The position numbers and the translations under genes are program-made. 64,000 nucleotides of DNA from Sphingobium sp. BYY-5 (GTDB taxonomy: Bacteria; Pseudomonadota; Alphaproteobacteria; Sphingomonadales; Sphingomonadaceae). This document shows positions 44,888 through 55,500 of the stretch, piece after piece; position 1 is the first letter of the stretch; the number at the start of each line of letters is the position of its first letter. Below the pieces are notes generated by a model. It did not search any database. It saw nothing but the letters and a program-made list of their open reading frames with translations, and had not been told where the DNA came from. The stretch is taken from the NCBI RefSeq assembly GCF_022758885.1, contig NZ_JALEBH010000001.1, forward strand, positions 930,001 to 994,000. Direction: 5' to 3'.

Positions 44888-47623
44888 TCAGGCCAGCGCG
44901 CCGTGGCAATGCTTGTACTTCTGGCCGGAACCGCAGGGGCAAGGCGCATTGCGGCTGATGTCCAGATTGGTGTACTCGCCCGCCGGCGCGGCGGCGACCG
45001 TCGCGCGCGGGATGGTGGTCGTGATGCCGCCCAACTGCCCGGCGTCGATGTCCGCGCTATTATCCTCGCCTGAGAAAGGATCGATATGCGTGGTGATGAA
45101 GTCGGGCAGGACCGGCAGGCCGTAATCCTGTAGCGGCGGCTGCTCCATGCGGAACTGGACGCGCGCGATCGATCCGGTCACATCTTCGCGGATATTTTCC
45201 AGCATCCGCTCGAACAGGGCGAAGGCTTCCTGCTTATATTCGTTGATCGGCGTCTTCTGCGCATAGGCGCGCAAATGGACAACCTGACGCAGGGCGTCGA
45301 GCGTCGCCAGATGCTCCTTCCAATGATGATCCAGGCTCTGGAGCAGGATCGACTTCTCGATCATGTGCCAGTCGGCCGTCTCGACCTCCTTGACCTTTTC
45401 CGCTACCGATTCGTCGGCCAGTGCCACCAGCCGTTCCTCGATCATCTCAGGATCAACCGCATCCTCAGCCAGCCAGGCGTCAAAATCCGGCTCCAGGCCC
45501 AGGATTTCCGCCGTTCGCGCTTTCAGGCGATCCATGTCCCACTGTTCGGGATAGGTGCCCGGCGGACAGGATGCGCCGACCAAGTCGTTCACCGTCTCCC
45601 GACGCATGTCGGTGACGACATCGTCCACCGTTTCCGCATCCATGATGTCGCTGCGCTGTTCGTAAATGACCTTGCGCTGGTCGTTCATCACGTCGTCATA
45701 TTCGACGACCTGCTTGCGGATGTCGTAGTTGCGCGCCTCGACCTTCTTCTGCGCGGTCTCGATCGCCTTGCTCAGCCATTTGGACGGGGGCAGCGCCTCG
45801 CCATCTTCCAGGTTGGAGCGGATCATCTTCGCGAACATCGTATCCGGGCCGAAGATGCGCATCAGGTCGTCGTCAAGGCTGAGGTAGAAGCGGGACAGGC
45901 CGGGATCGCCCTGACGCCCCGAACGTCCGCGCAACTGATTGTCGATGCGGCGGCTTTCATGACGTTCGGTCGCAAGGACGAACAGACCGCCGGCGGCCAG
46001 CACTTCCTGCTTCTCCGCCTCGATTTCCGTTTCGATACGGGCGATGGCGGCGTCGCGTTCCGGCCCTTCGGCCATGTCGCGCAGCTCGTCCTCGACCCGC
46101 ATCTCCAGGTTGCCGCCCAGTTTGATGTCGGTGCCGCGACCAGCCATGTTGGTGGCGATCGTCACCGCGCCCTTGCGGCCTGCCTGGGCAACGATATGGG
46201 CCTCGCTCTCATGGAAACGCGCGTTGAGGACAGCGTGCTTCACCCCTTCCTGGTTGAGGAATTCGGACAGCATTTCCGACTTTTCGATCGACACGGTGCC
46301 GACCAGCACCGGCTGACCCTTTTCGGCATGGACCTTGATGGTCTTGGCGATGCCACGGAATTTGTCTTCCAGATTCTTGTAGAAACTGTCTTCCTCATCG
46401 ATCCGCTGCACCGGCCGGTTGGTCGGGATCGTGACGACATTCATCTTGTAGATTTCGTAGAACTCAGTCGCTTCGGTCGCGGCCGTGCCGGTCATGCCGC
46501 CCAGCTTGGGGTACATGCGGAAGTAATTCTGGAAGGTGATGGAGGCGAGGGTCTGGTTCTCCGGCTCGATCTGGACGCCCTCCTTGGCCTCCACTGCCTG
46601 GTGCAGGCCGTCCGACCAGCGACGCCCGTCCATCATGCGGCCGGTAAATTCGTCGATGATGATGACCTTGCCGTCCTTGACGATATAGTCGATGTCGCGG
46701 CGGAACATGGCGTTCGCGCGCAGCGCCTGGTTCACATGATGGACGACGGCGGTATTCTCGAAATCATAGAGATTGGCGCCCTGCAACAGGCCCGCCTGTT
46801 CCAGGAGGCGCTCGATCTTCTCGGTGCCGTCCTCGGTCAGCGTGACGGTGCGCTGCTTTTCGTCCTTGTCATAGTCGGCCTCGGTGATCTGCTTCACGAT
46901 CGCATCGACCGCGACATAAAGCTCCGACTTGTCATCGGTCGGGCCGGAAATGATGAGCGGCGTGCGCGCCTCGTCGATCAGGATCGAGTCCACTTCGTCG
47001 ACGATCGCGTAGTTGAACGGCCGCTGGGCCATCGAGGCGCGGTCATATTTCATATTGTCGCGCAGATAGTCGAAGCCAAGTTCGTTGTTCGTCGCGTAGG
47101 TGATGTCGGCATTATAGGCCTCGCGGCGCTGATCCTCCGACAGGTTCGGCACGATGACGCCGGTGGTGAGGCCCAGGAAACGATAGACCTGGCCCATCCA
47201 TTCGCAGTCGCGCGTGGCCAGATAGTCGTTCACCGTGACGACGTGGACGCCCTTCCCTTCTAGCGCGTTGAGGTAGGTGGCGGCCGTCGCGACCAGCGTC
47301 TTGCCCTCACCGGTCCGCATTTCGGCGATCTCGCCGCGATGGAGCACGATGCCGCCCACCATCTGCACGTCGAAATGACGCATCCCCAGCACGCGAACCG
47401 ACGCCTCCCGCACGGTGGCGAAGGCTTCTGGCAGCAGGTCGTCGAGCGTTTCTCCGGCCGCCAGCCGTTCACGGAATTTGACCGTCTGCGCCGTCAGTTC
47501 CTCATCGCTCAGCGCCTGCATCGCCTCCTCGAAAGAGGCGATCTTGTCGACGATCTTGCCCAGCGACTTTACATAACGTTCGTTGGACGATCCGAAGATG
47601 GACTTGGCGAGTGCGCCGAACAT
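44888..47623 (-). CDS. secA: Preprotein translocase ATPase SecA
   Basis: A 911-residue motor of Sec export. The start [21 protein letters not shown] (47623, CAGGAA upstream) is the normal N-terminus. Walker A is [12 protein letters not shown], Walker [17 protein letters not shown], and later come [27 protein letters not shown] and [11 protein letters not shown]. The C-terminal SecB/zinc tail [14 protein letters not shown] is intact, implying SecB interaction. It is a single gene with its own 249-bp upstream region shared with the divergent GT39 gene. Confidence 0.98.
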   Translation of the reverse strand: MFGALAKSIFGSSNERYVKSLGKIVDKIASFEEAMQALSDEELTAQTVKFRERLAAGETLDDLLPEAFATVREASVRVLGMRHFDVQMVGGIVLHRGEIAEMRTGEGKTLVATAATYLNALEGKGVHVVTVNDYLATRDCEWMGQVYRFLGLTTGVIVPNLSEDQRREAYNADITYATNNELGFDYLRDNMKYDRASMAQRPFNYAIVDEVDSILIDEARTPLIISGPTDDKSELYVAVDAIVKQITEADYDKDEKQRTVTLTEDGTEKIERLLEQAGLLQGANLYDFENTAVVHHVNQALRANAMFRRDIDYIVKDGKVIIIDEFTGRMMDGRRWSDGLHQAVEAKEGVQIEPENQTLASITFQNYFRMYPKLGGMTGTAATEATEFYEIYKMNVVTIPTNRPVQRIDEEDSFYKNLEDKFRGIAKTIKVHAEKGQPVLVGTVSIEKSEMLSEFLNQEGVKHAVLNARFHESEAHIVAQAGRKGAVTIATNMAGRGTDIKLGGNLEMRVEDELRDMAEGPERDAAIARIETEIEAEKQEVLAAGGLFVLATERHESRRIDNQLRGRSGRQGDPGLSRFYLSLDDDLMRIFGPDTMFAKMIRSNLEDGEALPPSKWLSKAIETAQKKVEARNYDIRKQVVEYDDVMNDQRKVIYEQRSDIMDAETVDDVVTDMRRETVNDLVGASCPPGTYPEQWDMDRLKARTAEILGLEPDFDAWLAEDAVDPEMIEERLVALADESVAEKVKEVETADWHMIEKSILLQSLDHHWKEHLATLDALRQVVHLRAYAQKTPINEYKQEAFALFERMLENIREDVTGSIARVQFRMEQPPLQDYGLPVLPDFITTHIDPFSGEDNSADIDAGQLGGITTTIPRATVAAAPAGEYTNLDISRNAPCPCGSGQKYKHCHGALA

Positions 47624-47872
47624 GCAAATTCCTGACAAAAGGGGGACGCCCAGCCCCCTCGCGAGGACCACACGCAGATATGCGCCGCGATTTAGGCACG
47701 GCACATCCTTTAGTCAATCAAGCTGCGCCTGAACCAGTGCTGTCGCGAAGCCGTCATGATCGCGCGGCAGGCGGTTTTCGTCGGATGGCGGCGTCAGGAC
47801 AGCGCGAGGGATTTGCACTTCGCGCAGGCTGCGCCACAAGGACGCAGCACAAGCCAGGGGCCGCAAAACATA

Positions 47873-49411
47873 ATGTTCCGCCAATCCATACGGGCGCCGG
47901 TGCGCGGCCATAGCCTGCCCGTCGCCCTTATTCTGGCATTGGCCCTGACCGTCTGGTTCGGCCTGACGGCGATCGCGACCCCGTTCGATCATGATGAAAG
48001 CCAATATGTGGCGGGCGCTTATTTCGGCGGCCAATTGCTGATCTTCCGCGATTTCCTTTATCTTCAGCCGCCGCTGCATAGTTGGGTCTACGCCCCGCTC
48101 GCCTCGCTGTTTCCCGGCGATATGGTGCTGGCAATGCGATTGGCGACGGCGGCGACGGCGCTCTGCACATTGTCCATCCTGTGGGTGGCACAGCGGATCG
48201 CGGGCATTTCACGGGGCAGTGCAGCGATCGCAACCCTGCTGGTGGCCGCTACCGCCGCCTTCCAATTCACCGGCAGCGTGGTGCGCAACGATATGCTGCC
48301 GACCCTGCTGTCGTCGAGCGGCCTGCTAATCAGCCTGCTGGCGCTACGGCATGGCACGCCGCGATACTGGTTCGCTGCCGGATCGCTGTTCGGTCTTGCC
48401 ATTGCGACCAAGCTGAACTTCGCGCCATTGGGTCTTATGGCCGGTCTGTTCGTGATCGGCACCGGCGGCCGGTGCGGCTTTCGCGCCGCCTGCTGGCTGG
48501 CGGCAGGCGCGGCGGCGGGAATGGCGCCGATGCTGATCGTCTGGGCGCTGGCGCCGGACGCCTTCCTCTATGGCGTGTTCACCTATGGCGCGACCGCGCC
48601 CCATGCCTGGTATGCGGCGAATGGCGCGTTCGATGAACTCAGCACGCTCGAAAAGCTGACCGACCTGCTCAAATATCTGTGGAAAGGATCGGCGCTCGCA
48701 GCCCTGATCCTGCTCAGTGCCAACTGGATCACCACACGCCAGCGGATACGCTCACCGGGTCGGCGGCTGGCGATCTGGATGACCGGCGGCGCGTTGATCG
48801 GCGCGGCGCTACCCACGCCTTCGCAGGTTCAATATGTGATGCCCCTGCTGCCACCGCTCGCGCTGGCGCTCGGCTATCTGCTGGACGATGCGCGGCGCTG
48901 GTCCTTCGCCCAACGACGAGTGTTGCTCGGTTTCCTGTGTCTGGCCACCATACCGGGTATGCTAACGGCAGTTCGCCATGTCGGGGCCATGATGCACAAG
49001 GGATCGCCGGTGCTGGAAGCAGATGCCGCCGCACGCTGGGCCGGCGCGCAGGTGCGCGCAATGGGGCACGGCGGCGATGTCGTCACCCTGTCGCCCCACA
49101 TGATTCTGGGCAGTGGACTCGCCCTCGACCCGCGCTTCGCTACGGGGGCGTTCGCCTACCGCACCGGCTGGACCATGCCGCCCCGGTTCGCTCGGCATAT
49201 CCATGCGATGACTCCTGAAACGCTGAGCGATCTCGACCACGCGCCGCCCGCAGCGATCCTGACCGGATATGAGGCCGGGACACGCAAATTGCCGTTACGG
49301 CCCGATGACGGCTTAGTCGCTTATGCCCAGCGACGCGGTTATCGGATGACGGTAATGCCTGACGGAGTTGGGCGGCTCTATGTCCGCCCGACGAAACACG
49401 CGCCGCGCTGA
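47873..49411 (+). CDS. GT39/ArnT-type integral membrane glycosyltransferase
   Basis: A 512-residue polytopic protein with about ten or more transmembrane segments and a C-terminal periplasmic part. The first periplasmic loop has TPFDHDESQYVAGAYFG (Asp-Glu catalytic pair typical of dolichol/undecaprenyl-phosphate sugar transferases) and LQPPLHSWVYAPL, matching the conserved Q-P-P-L of the GT39/PMT family. It would transfer a sugar from a polyprenyl-phosphate donor to lipid, protein or polysaccharide; the acceptor is unknown. The ATG at 47873 is chosen because the preceding frame lacks protein character. argJ follows 17 bp later. Confidence 0.85.
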   Translation: MFRQSIRAPVRGHSLPVALILALALTVWFGLTAIATPFDHDESQYVAGAYFGGQLLIFRDFLYLQPPLHSWVYAPLASLFPGDMVLAMRLATAATALCTLSILWVAQRIAGISRGSAAIATLLVAATAAFQFTGSVVRNDMLPTLLSSSGLLISLLALRHGTPRYWFAAGSLFGLAIATKLNFAPLGLMAGLFVIGTGGRCGFRAACWLAAGAAAGMAPMLIVWALAPDAFLYGVFTYGATAPHAWYAANGAFDELSTLEKLTDLLKYLWKGSALAALILLSANWITTRQRIRSPGRRLAIWMTGGALIGAALPTPSQVQYVMPLLPPLALALGYLLDDARRWSFAQRRVLLGFLCLATIPGMLTAVRHVGAMMHKGSPVLEADAAARWAGAQVRAMGHGGDVVTLSPHMILGSGLALDPRFATGAFAYRTGWTMPPRFARHIHAMTPETLSDLDHAPPAAILTGYEAGTRKLPLRPDDGLVAYAQRRGYRMTVMPDGVGRLYVRPTKHAPR

Positions 49412-49428
49412 CCGAAGGAGGGTTGCGA

Positions 49429-50694
49429 ATGATTGACCCCCGCCCGATTTTGCCCCATTCGCGCGCCATGACCGACCGCTCTCCCCTCGCCCCCGCCGCC
49501 TTCCCGTCGTTGCCCACCATTGCAGGCGTGACGCTGCGAACTGCGCGCGCCGGTTACAAGGCCTGGGAGCGTTGCGATCTCACCTATGTCGAGCTGGATG
49601 CCGGCACCGCCGTGGCGGGCGTCACGACCCAGAGCCAATGCCCCTCGCCTGAGGTGGAATGGTGCCGGGACGCCATTCCGCTGGGATCGGCGCGGGCGCT
49701 AGTGGTGAATGCCGGCAACGCCAATGCCTTCACCGGTCATCGCGGCCGCGCTGCGGTGGAGGCGATTGCCGCCAAGGTCGCCAACCACCTGTCCTGCCAG
49801 CCGTCGGATATCTTCATCTCCTCCACCGGCGTGATCGGCGTACCGCTGCCCATCGACAAGGCAGAATCGGGCCTCGAAGCGGCCTTCACCGCCGGCCCCT
49901 GCGATTGGGAACAGGCGGCGACCACGATTGGCACCACCGACACCTATCCCAAGGGCGCGCATGTCTCCGCCATGATCGGCGACAGGCGGGTCGAACTGGT
50001 CGGCATCATCAAGGGTTCCGGCATGATCGCGCCCGACATGGCGACGATGCTGGGCTATATCTTCACCGACGCGGCGATCGATCCGGCGCTGCTGCAACAG
50101 ATGCTGTCGAGCGCCAACAAGCGGACCTTCTCCTGCATCACCGTCGATAGCGACACGTCGACCAGCGATACTGTGCTGGCCTTCGCCACGGGCAAGGCGG
50201 GCAATGCGCCGCTCACCGCAATGGACGATGCCGGGGCGGATGCCTTCCACGCGGCGCTCGGCGACCTTTGTCGCCAGCTCGCCCATCTGGTGGTGCGCGA
50301 CGGCGAAGGCGCGACCAAGTTCGTGGAGATCACCGTCGAAGGCGCGGTCAGCGACGAAAGCGCGCACCGTATCGGCCTGTCGATCGCCAATTCTCCCCTG
50401 GTCAAGACCGCCATCGCGGGCGAGGACGCCAATTGGGGCCGCGTCGTCATGGCGATCGGCAAGGCGGGCGAACCGGCCGATCGGGACAAGCTGTCCATCC
50501 GCTTCGGCGCGACCCAGGTGGCGACCGGTGGCCTCGCGGTGGAGGGCTATGACGAAGCGCCCGTTGCCGCTCATCTGCAGGGTCAGGATATCGTGATCGG
50601 TGTCGACCTGGGCCTGGGCGAAGGGCGCGCGACCATCTGGACCTGCGACCTGACCCACGGCTACATTTCGATCAACGCGGATTATCGTAGCTGA
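49429..50694 (+). CDS. argJ: Bifunctional ornithine acetyltransferase/N-acetylglutamate synthase
   Basis: ArgJ (421 residues) recycles the acetyl group of N-acetylornithine to glutamate. The self-cleavage site, which gives alpha and beta chains, is KGSGMIAPDMATMLGYIF, with Thr as nucleophile. VVNAGNANAFTGHRG, ISSTGVIGVPLPIDK and SANKRTFSCITVDSDTSTSD are family marks. The ATG at 49429 is chosen for the strong GAAGGAGG seven bases upstream, although homologues more often begin near the in-frame ATG at 49468 (MTDRSPLAP). It overlaps the next gene by one base. Confidence 0.95.
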   Translation: MIDPRPILPHSRAMTDRSPLAPAAFPSLPTIAGVTLRTARAGYKAWERCDLTYVELDAGTAVAGVTTQSQCPSPEVEWCRDAIPLGSARALVVNAGNANAFTGHRGRAAVEAIAAKVANHLSCQPSDIFISSTGVIGVPLPIDKAESGLEAAFTAGPCDWEQAATTIGTTDTYPKGAHVSAMIGDRRVELVGIIKGSGMIAPDMATMLGYIFTDAAIDPALLQQMLSSANKRTFSCITVDSDTSTSDTVLAFATGKAGNAPLTAMDDAGADAFHAALGDLCRQLAHLVVRDGEGATKFVEITVEGAVSDESAHRIGLSIANSPLVKTAIAGEDANWGRVVMAIGKAGEPADRDKLSIRFGATQVATGGLAVEGYDEAPVAAHLQGQDIVIGVDLGLGEGRATIWTCDLTHGYISINADYRS

Positions 50695-51491
50695 TGACGC
50701 TGGAACTGCATGATCCCGTCGTCGCGCTGATGCGTCAGGTCGGGCGCGATATCGTGATGCCGCGCTACCGCAACCTGTCCGCCGATGAGATCAGCGAGAA
50801 GGCAGCCAACGACTTCGTCACCATTGCTGACAAGGAAAGCGAAATCCGGTTGGCGGAGGGGCTGGCAAACATCCTGCCCGAAGCCGGGATCATCGGCGAG
50901 GAAGCCTGCGCCGCCGATCCCGCTATCCTCGAACGGGCGGGTGACGGGCTGAACTGGATCATCGACCCGATCGACGGCACCGGCAATTTCGCGTCGGGCC
51001 AGCCGCCCTTCGGCATCATGGTGGCGCTGGTCGATAGCGGCGCGACACTGGCCGGGTGGATATTGGACCCACTGACCGGACGGCTGTGCCACGCCATGCT
51101 GGGCGGCGGCAGCCATATCGACGGCGAACGGGTGTTGGCACGCGAAAGCGATGGCGAGCTGCCGATCGCGGCGCTCGCGGTCTATTTCATGTCGGACGAG
51201 GAACGGGCCAACATACAGCGCCGATCGGAGGCCAGCTTCACGCTGGTGGATATTCCCCGCTGCGCCGCCGAACAATATCCCCGGCTGGTGCTGGGACAGA
51301 ATGACGTGTCGGTCTTCGCGCGGACCCTGCCCTGGGATCATGCGGCGGGGACTTTGTTCGTCAACGAAGCGGGTGGCTGCTGCCAGCGGACCGACGGTAC
51401 GCCCTATGTCGTGGGCGACCTGCGCCGTGGGTTGATGGGTGCGTCCTCCCCGCGCTTGTGGGACAAGGCCGCGGCGACGCTATTTGGATAA
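50694..51491 (+). CDS. Inositol monophosphatase family phosphatase
   Basis: A 265-residue Mg2+-dependent phosphatase. The metal motif IIDPIDGTGNFASGQPPFGIM (residues about 88-107), the upstream GIIGEEACA and the C-terminal LPWDHAAGTLFVNEAGG form the complete IMPase site. Candidates are inositol-1-phosphatase, CysQ-like bisphosphate nucleotidase or the HisN-type histidinol-phosphatase. Coupling to argJ (TGATG overlap) suggests an amino-acid link, but the sequence does not settle it. Confidence 0.9.
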   Translation: MTLELHDPVVALMRQVGRDIVMPRYRNLSADEISEKAANDFVTIADKESEIRLAEGLANILPEAGIIGEEACAADPAILERAGDGLNWIIDPIDGTGNFASGQPPFGIMVALVDSGATLAGWILDPLTGRLCHAMLGGGSHIDGERVLARESDGELPIAALAVYFMSDEERANIQRRSEASFTLVDIPRCAAEQYPRLVLGQNDVSVFARTLPWDHAAGTLFVNEAGGCCQRTDGTPYVVGDLRRGLMGASSPRLWDKAAATLFG

Positions 51492-51502
51492 GAGAGACTG
51501 CT

Positions 51503-52114
51503 ATGCTGACGATCTGGGGACGGCTGAATTCGCATAATGTGAAGAAGGTTGCCTGGTTCGCGGACGAGATCGGCGTGCCCTATGTCCGGCATGATGTCGG
51601 CGGTGCATTCGGCATGGATGCGGCCTATCTGGCCAAGAATCCCAATGCGCTGATCCCGACGATTGAGGATGGCGATGTGATAATGTGGGAATCCAATGCG
51701 ATCCTGCGCTATCTGGCCGCCCGCTATGCGCCTGCCGAAATGTGGCCCGCCGATCCGGTGGCGCGGGCGCTGGGCGACAGGTGGATGGACTGGCAGTTCG
51801 GCTTCGCCAATGCCCAGCTCGACGCCTTCGTCCAACTGGTGCGACGACAAGCCGGACAGCGAAACGGACAGCTCATCGCGAAATCCGCCGAAGCGGCCGG
51901 CGCCGCGATGCAGATCCTCGACCGGACGCTCGCTGCCCAACCCTGGCTTTCAGGTGTACGGTTCGGTGTCGCGGATGTGCCGATGGGCGTCTATGCCCAC
52001 AGCTTCTTCACGCTGGATATGGAGCGGCCGGACGTGCCGCATGTGCGCGCCTGGTATGACCGGCTGCGCGAACGGCCGGCCTATGCCAGATCGGTAATGA
52101 TCCCGCTGACATAG
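51503..52114 (+). CDS. Glutathione S-transferase family protein
   Basis: A 203-residue GST. The thioredoxin-like N-domain has TIWGRLNSHNVKKVAWFADEIG with Ser/Asn in the catalytic region, NALIPTIEDGDVIMWESNAILRYLA (cis-Pro and the ESxAI glutathione-binding motif), and the helical C-domain ends VRAWYDRLRERPAYARSVM. Start MLTIWG at 51503 follows AAGAGAG. It is convergent with trxA, with 16 bp between stops. Confidence 0.92.
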   Translation: MLTIWGRLNSHNVKKVAWFADEIGVPYVRHDVGGAFGMDAAYLAKNPNALIPTIEDGDVIMWESNAILRYLAARYAPAEMWPADPVARALGDRWMDWQFGFANAQLDAFVQLVRRQAGQRNGQLIAKSAEAAGAAMQILDRTLAAQPWLSGVRFGVADVPMGVYAHSFFTLDMERPDVPHVRAWYDRLRERPAYARSVMIPLT

Positions 52115-52130
52115 GCCGAACGGTTTTCCG

Positions 52131-52451
52131 TCAGAGGACGCTTTCGATCCAGCCCTTGAGCGCGCTCTTGGGCGCGGCGCCGACCTTGGTGGCGCTGACT
52201 TCGCCATTTTTGAACAGGATCATCGTCGGAATGCCGCGCACGCCATATTGGCCCGGCGCGTCGGGATTTTCGTCGATATTGATCTTGGCGATCGTCACCT
52301 TGTCCCCCAGTTCGTCGGAGATTTCCTCCAGAGCCGGGCCGATCATCTTGCACGGGCCGCACCATTCGGCCCAGAAATCGACAAGCACGGGCTTGTCGGA
52401 ATCGATGACGTCTTCCTTGAAGCTGACGTCGGTAACTGCCTTGGTGGCCAT
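52131..52451 (-). CDS. trxA: Thioredoxin
   Basis: A 106-residue classical thioredoxin. The active site is [12 protein letters not shown], with buried Asp in VLVDFWAEW and the cis-Pro in [15 protein letters not shown]. It reduces ribonucleotide reductase, PAPS reductase and peroxiredoxins. It sits 59 bp after addA at the end of the divL-tsaE-amgK-murU-addB-addA-trxA run, a conserved alphaproteobacterial order. Confidence 0.97.
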   Translation of the reverse strand: MATKAVTDVSFKEDVIDSDKPVLVDFWAEWCGPCKMIGPALEEISDELGDKVTIAKINIDENPDAPGQYGVRGIPTMILFKNGEVSATKVGAAPKSALKGWIESVL

Positions 52452-52510
52452 GGCTTTAATCTCCTTTTGTTGGGCGATATTTAGGATGGATGCGCGTCAG
52501 GCTCAACGGG

Positions 52511-55500
52511 CTAGAGCGGCAAATTCTCCTGCGTGGGTACAAAGCCCGGCTTGTGCCCCGCCAGTAGATGCGGCGGTAGAACGACCAGATGCGGACCGCT
52601 GGTATAGAGCAGACCGGCCTCGATCGCGCGGCCGGGGAAAATGACTTCAAGAGCGGCGACATAGGCCGCCATCTGCCGCACATGCGCCATCGGCACCTCA
52701 TCCGGCGATTGAGGAGCGATGCGCCCGGTCTTGAAATCCACCAGTTGAATGCGATCCGCACCGATGCACAGCCGGTCGACCGTGCCGGCGATCACGGCCT
52801 CCCCCACGACCGCGGCGATCGGCGCCTCGGCCAGGGCGTCGGGACCGAACAGATCGGCAAAGGCCGGGGCCTCGATAACGCGGAGCGCCTGGTCGATGAC
52901 ATCCCGGCGAACGGCCGGATCGTCCACCCCCTGCTGCGTCAGCCAGCGGTCGGCGGCATCCCTGCGTCCCGCCACGGGAACGTCGGGCAAGCGTTCGAAC
53001 AGGCGGTGGAGCCAGCGGCCGCGCTCGGCCGCCGCGCGCATGGCGGGCGTAGGCGGTGGATAGGGCACGTCGTCCTCAACCGCCGCCGATGGCGCGAGCG
53101 GCCGCGGCGGACGCGCTTCGACCGGCGCGGGCGCGCGCAGCCAGCGCGGCTCCGCGACCTTTGCGCGCTCCTCGGCCGTCTCCGGCTCGGCTTTCCTGGG
53201 TTGCAATTGTTCGGTTCCGCGCCAGCGTCGGACGGCGCCCCAGAGCGGGTCGGCCTCCCAATCGGCGTCAAGCGAGATCATCGCGCCTTCGACGGCGGCA
53301 AACCAGCTTTCCAGCTTGACCTCTCCCTTGGCGCGCGGCCCCAGCGAACCGGCGACGATCAGCTTTTCCTCGGCACGGGTCAGCGCGACATAGAGCAGCC
53401 GCCAATGCTCGCGCCGCTCTTCCTCCGCAGCTTCCTCCGCCACCGCACCGATCGGCCCCTGTCGTTCGGCCTTGCGCGGGGCGAGGATCGGCAGGCCGTT
53501 CCATTCCAGCGAATCGTTCCGCTGACCCGCATCCGGGTCCATGCAGGCGTCGGCCAGGATGACGATCGGCGCCTGTAACCCTTTGGCGCCATGCACCGTC
53601 AGCAGGCGCAGCATGCCGCCCTGAGCGGCGGCATCCCGGACGATTTCCACCTCCCCGCGGTCGAACCAGTCGATGAAGCGTTGAAGCGAGGGATAATCGT
53701 CACTTTCGAACGCCAGCGCGGCGTTGAGCAGTTCCTCGATCGGGTCGGCCGCCTCGATCCCCAGCCGCTCGACAAGGCGACGGCGGCCGTCGATGGGGCC
53801 GGACAGGATGGCTTCCAGATAGCGATAGGGGGTGGTAAAATCGGCGGCGGAGAGCAGGCCGCGCAACGGCTCCAGTTCCGTATCGGACAGCGTCTGGTTG
53901 AGGTGCCGCCACAGGCCGACCCTGCGCCCGATCAACCGCTGCATCAGTTCATCCTGGCTCCAGCCGATCAGCGGAGACACGAGCAGCGACGCGAGGTTCA
54001 GTTCATCTTCCGGCTGCACCGCGAAGCGCAAAGCCGCCAGCAGATCGCGCACCGCCAGTGGTGCGTTCAGGCGAAGCCGGTCGATCCCCGCGACGGCCAC
54101 CTGCTCCTCATAAAGGCGCGCGACGATAAGGCGCGCCAATTCGCTGCGCCGGCGCACCAGGATCATGATGTCGCCCGCGCGCACGGGGCGGCCCCGGCTT
54201 TCGAGCATAAGCCCATCGTCGATCCATTGCCGGATCTGGCGCGCGATCCGGGCGGCGAGGACACGTTCCTGATCCGCCGCCCAATCTTCCTCGCCCTCGG
54301 CATCTTCGTTGAGGTTGGCGACGACCGGCTTCCACAGTTGCACTTCGCCGGGATGACGGTTTGCACTGAGATGCCGCACATCGCCCGGTTCCAGCCCCAA
54401 CCGCTCGGCGCGCAGCGTAGCGATGGTGCGGTCCACCACGTCGAGGACAGCCGGTGTCGATCGGAAACTCTGATCTAGCGAGAGATTGAAGAAATCATGA
54501 CCGGAGCGATCGGCGTCGCGCTGGAAAAGGATTTGCGCGGCGGCGAAATTAGCCGGGCTGGTGCCCTGGAAACCGAAGATCGCCTGCTTGAAATCGCCAA
54601 CGGTGAAGATGGTGCGGACCTTCTGCCCCGGCTCCCATTCCGTGGCGAAAAACTCCTCCGCCAATGTTCGGACGATGCGCCATTGCGCTGCGTTGGTATC
54701 CTGCGCCTCATCCACCAGAATATGGTCGATCCGCTGGTCAAGCTTGTAGCGTATCCACTCGGCGATGCCGTCCTGCTCCAGCAGACGCGCCGTCCGGGCG
54801 ATCAGGTCGTCAAAGTCCACCACGCCCGCCAAATGCTTGGCCTGCGCATAATCTTGCGCATAGGCGCGCCCTGCATGAAGCGCCTGCGCCAGCAGCGCCG
54901 CATAATCGGCGCGCAGCTTGACGGCGATCAGGTCGTGGGATCGATCGTAAAGCCGCGCAGCCATTTCCAGATAGCCGTCGAACGGCGGCACCCAGCCCTT
55001 GGCGTCGATAAGGTCGCCGTCCGCCTTGGCCCAGGCGCGATGAAGGTCACTCAGCCCTGCCGCTCTGCCTGCCGGGTCGAGCGCCCGCCACGCGGCAATG
55101 CGGTCGCACCGCTCCAGCCCCCGCCCCTTGCCCCAGTCGACATTGGCGCGAACAATGGCGTCCAGTGCGCGCATGTCGAACATATCATCCGAGCATTGCT
55201 CGGCAAGCCATTGATCTATATCGCCATCGGGCAGGTCGAACTCCGCCGCCAGCCAGGGCAATATGCCATCGGGCAAGGCTTCCAGCGCGTCACCCGCCCC
55301 GGCGCAGCGCAACAGGAAGCGTTCAGCGCCCCCTTCGCCCAATCGCAGGCTGAGCGCCTGCAAGGCACCGATCAGCCGTTCATCCCCCCGTTCCTGCGCC
55401 TGCACGGCAAGGTCCGCGAGGGTCTCGCGCGCCAGGCTGGCCTGTTCGCGCTGGTCGAGCGGGCGAAAGCCGGGCGCCAGATCGGCTTCCAGCGGGAAGG

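Noticed and set aside
42061..44900. Genomic island attachment at tRNA-Ser
   Set aside because: No integrase, no direct repeat of the tRNA 3' end and no abrupt composition change; kept only as a low-interest finding.
45275..47263. A 662-codon open frame antisense to secA
   Set aside because: Shadow of secA; composition follows the complement of its codons and there is no family signal.
47714..48079. A 121-codon minus-strand frame in the secA/GT39 gap
   Set aside because: It runs mostly antisense to the GT39 gene, lacks a ribosome binding site and resembles no family, although its last 40 residues look slightly protein-like.
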